From NCBI RefSeq assembly GCF_001593385.1, contig NZ_LUVZ01000012.1:124001-188000 (forward strand): a DNA stretch of 64,000 bases, in the 5' to 3' direction. The notes beneath the pieces were generated by a model, which made no database searches, was not told the origin of the DNA, and saw nothing but the letters and a program-made list of their open reading frames with translations. Shown piece by piece: positions 61,264 through 64,000 of the stretch (position 1 is the stretch's first letter; every line of letters starts with the position of its first letter). The DNA is from Chryseobacterium cucumeris (GTDB lineage: Bacteria > Bacteroidota > Bacteroidia > Flavobacteriales > Weeksellaceae). The position numbers were made by a program, and so were the translations under genes.

Positions 61264-62160
61264 CTATCTGTAATCTATTCTGTTAGATTCGGTGTCTTCA
61301 AGTTGTTTGACAATTGATTCAGGTATTTCGTCACTGTCAATGGGAAAACTGATGGAATCAGAAATGAAGTTTTTTCTGTCCGCTTTTCTGAAGATTTCAA
61401 ATAAAGCAATCGGCTCCTGATTGAAACTAATGCAGGTGCTTATAAAGTGGATTTCGTGGAGTTTATAGTCCGGGTTCTTAAGTTTTTCTTTAATATCCTT
61501 TATCCTTGAAATGAAATGTCTCTGACGAATAAAAGTATTGCTGTTCATGATGATGAAAACATAATCAGAATAGGCGGTTACTTTTCCAAAGTATTTGTGA
61601 TGATCACCACCGCTTCTTTCAATAAAATATTCTCCTGTGGTTTCCGACTTATAAATTTCCATGGCAGAACGCCATATGCGGTCTTCTTTTGCCATCAAAG
61701 GATTATCGGGCAGATTTCTGTTATAAGAATACCAGCACCCTACTAAACGGTCTAAAAGAGCGGTATTCATATTGGTATTATTAATATCAATCCTTAGATC
61801 ATTAAAATTGAATGCTTCCGTATTTGAATTTATGAAATCTATGTAATTGGAATATCCCAAAACTTTGACAATTAAACTCAGTTTAGCAAGGTTGGGTCTG
61901 CTTAAAACCGCATTCTCGTTCTGTTTGAATTTTTTCAGTTTATTGATGATCAGATGCTCATACAGATAATTTGTTCCCAGAATATCAGGTTCTTTTTTGA
62001 TCTCTTTTTCTGAATGATCATTGATAATCAGTTCATTTAGTTCAGCGCTTATATAAGACCATTCGGTTTTGGTCACATCTTCCCAATGGTTTTTCTTTAA
62101 AAATTGCCGGCTTAAGAAATTCATCAGTTTCTCAAGATGCAAGATATCTTCCTTTTTCAT
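61264..62160 (-). CDS. Protein of unknown function, 298 residues
   Basis: I do not recognise this protein. It has no signal peptide or membrane segment. The first 125 residues are helical (HLEKLMNFLSRQFLKKNHWEDV, LSLIVKVLGYSNYIDFINS). The second half looks beta-rich, with LVGCWYSYNRNLPDNPL, WRSAMEIYKSETTGEYFIERSGGDHHKYFGKVTAYSDYVFIIM and IHFISTCISFNQEPIALFEIF. The N-terminal helical part followed by a lipocalin-like or sensor-like C-domain suggests a two-domain cytosolic protein, perhaps a ligand sensor. It is divergent from the GRDP-like gene. Confidence 0.55.
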   Translation of the reverse strand: MKKEDILHLEKLMNFLSRQFLKKNHWEDVTKTEWSYISAELNELIINDHSEKEIKKEPDILGTNYLYEHLIINKLKKFKQNENAVLSRPNLAKLSLIVKVLGYSNYIDFINSNTEAFNFNDLRIDINNTNMNTALLDRLVGCWYSYNRNLPDNPLMAKEDRIWRSAMEIYKSETTGEYFIERSGGDHHKYFGKVTAYSDYVFIIMNSNTFIRQRHFISRIKDIKEKLKNPDYKLHEIHFISTCISFNQEPIALFEIFRKADRKNFISDSISFPIDSDEIPESIVKQLEDTESNRIDYR

Positions 62161-62274
62161 GGTGTTTATTTATAAGACTAATTTAAGATTTTTATCAAAC
62201 TAAAAAAGATTTTTGAAAGACTTTTATATTGTATAATCCATTGATATTTGAGTAGAAAAACAAAAATCAAAACA

Positions 62275-63012
62275 ATGGAAACAAAAATGCTATTACAAGA
62301 TGAGTCTCTTTGGAACAGGATACAGGAATTTTCTCTGGATGCTCCGGGAGTTGATTTCCCTTTTTCAAAAAAGCTGGCCAAAGAAGAACGCTGGAGTCTT
62401 GATTTCGCAAGAAAAGCAATTGAAGAATACAAAAAGTTCGTGTATCTCTGCTGTATTCTTCCCCACGGAGCTTCTCCCAGTAACATCGTTGACAAGGTTT
62501 GGCATATGCATCTGATTTATACGCAGAATTATTGGGAGGAATTCTGTCCCCATATCTTAAAAAGACCGCTTCATCATCATCCTTCCGAAGGAGGCTCTGC
62601 GGAAAAAGAAAGACATCAGAACTGGTTTGAAGATACTTTAACAAGTTATCGGCAGATATTCCGGCAGGAAGCACCAGAAGAAATCTGGAGAGAGCGTAAG
62701 AAAAAGTCAAAAGTACAGTCTTGGCTTAGAAAAATGGCCTTCTTTGCTCCCATATTTGTGTTACTGCTTTTATTTTCGTGTACAGAAGGAGATAGCTTTT
62801 CAGGGTTAATGGTTACTGGAGTTGTATTCGGGATTATTTTCATTCTCGGAACGATCGTTTCAATCATAGGAGATCAGGAGGTTTCTGACCATAACAGAAA
62901 AGATAAGCAAAATAATGATGGAGGAAGTTGTGGTGGCTCAAGCTGCAGCGGAGGAGGTGGTTGTGGAGGAGGCTGCGGTGGTTGCGGTGGATGCGGAGGC
63001 TGTGGAGGATAA
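62275..63012 (+). CDS. GRDP-like (DUF1399) protein with Gly/Cys-rich tail
   Basis: This protein of 245 residues from ATG 62275 (an in-frame TTG at 62248 is less likely) has a DUF1399 glycine-rich-domain-protein region at about 20-140: SLDFARKAIEEYKKFVYLCCILPHG, and VDKVWHMHLIYTQNYWEEFCPHIL with the conserved DxVWHxHxxxxxxY motif. Two membrane helices follow (about 155-215). The last 30 residues are a Gly/Cys-rich stretch ending in repeated GGCGG units. The tail is low complexity, may bind metal or be disordered, and would face the cytosol if the helices form a hairpin. Confidence 0.75.
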   Translation: METKMLLQDESLWNRIQEFSLDAPGVDFPFSKKLAKEERWSLDFARKAIEEYKKFVYLCCILPHGASPSNIVDKVWHMHLIYTQNYWEEFCPHILKRPLHHHPSEGGSAEKERHQNWFEDTLTSYRQIFRQEAPEEIWRERKKKSKVQSWLRKMAFFAPIFVLLLLFSCTEGDSFSGLMVTGVVFGIIFILGTIVSIIGDQEVSDHNRKDKQNNDGGSCGGSSCSGGGGCGGGCGGCGGCGGCGG

Positions 63013-63026
63013 TAAAACTCATCATT

Positions 63027-63377
63027 ATGAAAAAACTCATCATTCATTCAGTTCCGGTTGTGATAGGCTTTATATGGCTTATGGCAGTCCATCAGACATT
63101 TAATCCGGTTATTCTTAAAGGACCTGACTTTTTGAAGTTCTATGTCATTCTGGTTCTAGGATTTTACGCTTCGTTTTTTTTGCTGAATTCTTTGAAAGAA
63201 ACCATTTCGGGAACGGCATTTTATTTCGCAGGATTTATTTTCTTGTTGGGAATTATCAAGCTTATCAGAGGTGTCATATTGGGAAAACCTGTTGGATTTC
63301 TTGTTGTGATATTAATAGCAGAAGGTATTGTTACATTGGTTTTTATCTCAGGTTATGTAAATGAAAAGATAAAATAA
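63027..63377 (+). CDS. Small polytopic membrane protein, unknown function
   Basis: The ATG at 63027 (MKKLIIHSVPVVIGFIWLMAV) gives a protein of 116 residues with about four hydrophobic segments. Upstream extension of this frame only reads across the Gly/Cys tail of the previous gene and is rejected. No known family is evident. The 14-bp spacing puts it in the same transcript as the GRDP-like gene, so the two may work together. Confidence 0.62.
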   Translation: MKKLIIHSVPVVIGFIWLMAVHQTFNPVILKGPDFLKFYVILVLGFYASFFLLNSLKETISGTAFYFAGFIFLLGIIKLIRGVILGKPVGFLVVILIAEGIVTLVFISGYVNEKIK

Positions 63378-63394
63378 AATTTATTATTAAAAAC

Positions 63395-63425
63395 AAACCC
63401 GAAACAAAAATGTTCCGGGCTTTAT
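63395..63425. terminator. Probable intrinsic terminator
   Basis: Imperfect stem around AAACCCGAAACA (63395-63406) and TGTTCCGGGCTTT (63411-63423) with an AAAA loop, between the convergent membrane-protein genes. Confidence 0.6.
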
Positions 63426-63440
63426 TATGTGTTGTTGATA

Positions 63441-63650
63441 TTAAATATCTTTCTTTTCTTCTTTTGCGGGCTGATAGCCATATTTTCGAACCATAACGGA
63501 AGTCAGGACTACCAAAATAAGACTGATCGCGATATTGGAGTTTTCCGGATGTACAATGGCCTGATAAAGATTATAACCGAAAATAGAGGATACAACTGCA
63601 ATCAGAATATTGTTTACATAAGCATACTGGTTTTTTGTAGATGTTTTCAT
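63441..63650 (-). CDS. Small two-helix membrane protein
   Basis: This 69-residue protein has two hydrophobic segments: about 13-31 (NNILIAVVSSIFGYNLYQAI) and 38-54 (SNIAISLILVVLTSVMV), a short NPENSN loop and a charged tail QPAKEEKKDI. I see no family. The start has an A/T-rich leader, and it lies between two terminators, so it is probably its own transcript. The composition and the full-length open frame support a real gene. Confidence 0.55.
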   Translation of the reverse strand: MKTSTKNQYAYVNNILIAVVSSIFGYNLYQAIVHPENSNIAISLILVVLTSVMVRKYGYQPAKEEKKDI

Positions 63651-63775
63651 AGTAGTATTTTTTATTGTTATTTACTCCGTAAGTATGATAACTTAAAAAA
63701 CGTTACAGAAAAATTTCAAAAAAATATTTTCTTAAAAAAACAATCTCAATCACCCGAATCCCGTACCCGAAACTC

Positions 63776-64000
63776 TTACGAAATCACACCACTGCCGATC
63801 AGCTCCTCATCAATATACCATGAAGCAAACTGTCCTTCAGCAATAGCAGACTGAAGTTCATCAAATTCAATATAAAAAGCATTTTCAAACTGATACAGGG
63901 TTGCTTTCTGCAAAGGCTGTCTGTATCTGAATCTGGCCATTACTTCCATAGATCCTCCGTTCTGAAGTCTCAAATCTTCACGTACCCAGTGCAGTTCAGA
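63776..64000 (-). CDS. mnmA: tRNA 2-thiouridylase MnmA, C-terminal part
   Basis: The gene runs off the right window edge, and only its last 74 codons are seen. They match the MnmA C-terminal beta-barrel: [56 protein letters not shown]. The RYRQP and AxxxGQxAxxY segments are the family landmarks. MnmA makes the 2-thio group of s2U34 in tRNA. Catalytic cysteines are outside the window. Confidence 0.88.
   Translation of the reverse strand, partial: SELHWVREDLRLQNGGSMEVMARFRYRQPLQKATLYQFENAFYIEFDELQSAIAEGQFASWYIDEELIGSGVIS

Noticed and set aside
62047-62070. ACCATTCGG match near 62060 as a further LytTR site
   Set aside because: It lies inside a coding region, lacks the second repeat at 21 bp and has no TAnnTTTG box at the right distance.

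Overview
The window looks like an origin-proximal piece of a low-GC Flavobacteriia chromosome, most likely Chryseobacterium or a close Weeksellaceae relative. This rests on a MurF-alanine racemase fusion, a SprE/PorW-like type IX secretion lipoprotein, Bacteroidetes-type promoters (TTG / TAnnTTTG), a TonB-dependent receptor with a carboxypeptidase-like N-domain, and many small families typical of Flavobacteria. No tRNA, rRNA, insertion sequence, prophage or CRISPR array was seen.

Region 1 (1-7875, all minus strand) is the most unusual part: an NAD/ADP-ribose island. It holds two different macro-domain proteins, a bacterial PARG-type protein with an extra N-terminal domain, a NADAR (YbiA) protein, a DUF4291 protein, an adenylosuccinate synthetase-like ligase with altered substrate loops, a vWA protein with a coiled-coil partner, a frameshifted 2OG-Fe(II) oxygenase, a SUKH-like protein cut by the window edge, and an NrtR-type Nudix/winged-helix regulator. 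Four copies of a 21-bp palindrome (TTTGYGT-N7-ACRCWAA type) sit before the regulator, the NADAR gene (two copies) and the vWA operon. Two of them overlap TAnnTTTG promoter boxes. This suggests one regulon controlled by the local NrtR-like protein.

Region 2 (7967-24851) is mostly housekeeping: a DUF1579 lipoprotein, lepA, an ECF sigma/anti-sigma/secreted-protein operon, a DUF2520 dehydrogenase, a KdsC-like phosphatase and Maf, sprE/porW, tsaB, an SDR, YraN, LD-carboxypeptidase, a LysE transporter, rnr and rpiB.

Region 3 (24852-31145) carries replication-origin signals: an AT-rich gap with DnaA-box-like sites between divergent rpiB and pgk, a 1.4-kb gene-free stretch after pgk, and two perfect parS sites (TGTTTCACGTGAAACA) on either side of mnmG. 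Genes run mainly leftward to the left of this zone and mainly rightward beyond 37 kb.

Region 4 (31146-51790) contains ybeY, a patatin-barrel protein, murF-alr, tdk, a repeat-rich acidic protein, rsmI, a WG-repeat protein, fabG, a DUF6056 membrane protein, guaC, an Lgt-like/small membrane/radical-SAM operon that may modify lipids, surE, a 56-codon lmo0937-type membrane gene, a tail-specific protease, sodC and an Sfp-type transferase.

Region 5 (51882-59736) has an AraC/GyrI-like regulator and then a LytS/LytTR two-component module: TonB-dependent receptor, secreted helical protein, histidine kinase with a C-terminal 2TM domain, three free-standing 2TM proteins, an ICMT-like methyltransferase and the LytTR response regulator. 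Three promoters in it share direct repeats (ACCATTCGG-type, N12 spacer) placed 33-34 bp before TAnnTTTG, which is a strong candidate for the LytTR operator.

Region 6 (59828-64000) holds a DUF6051 hydrolase-like protein, an unassigned protein, a GRDP-like protein with a Gly/Cys tail, small membrane proteins and the 3' end of mnmA.
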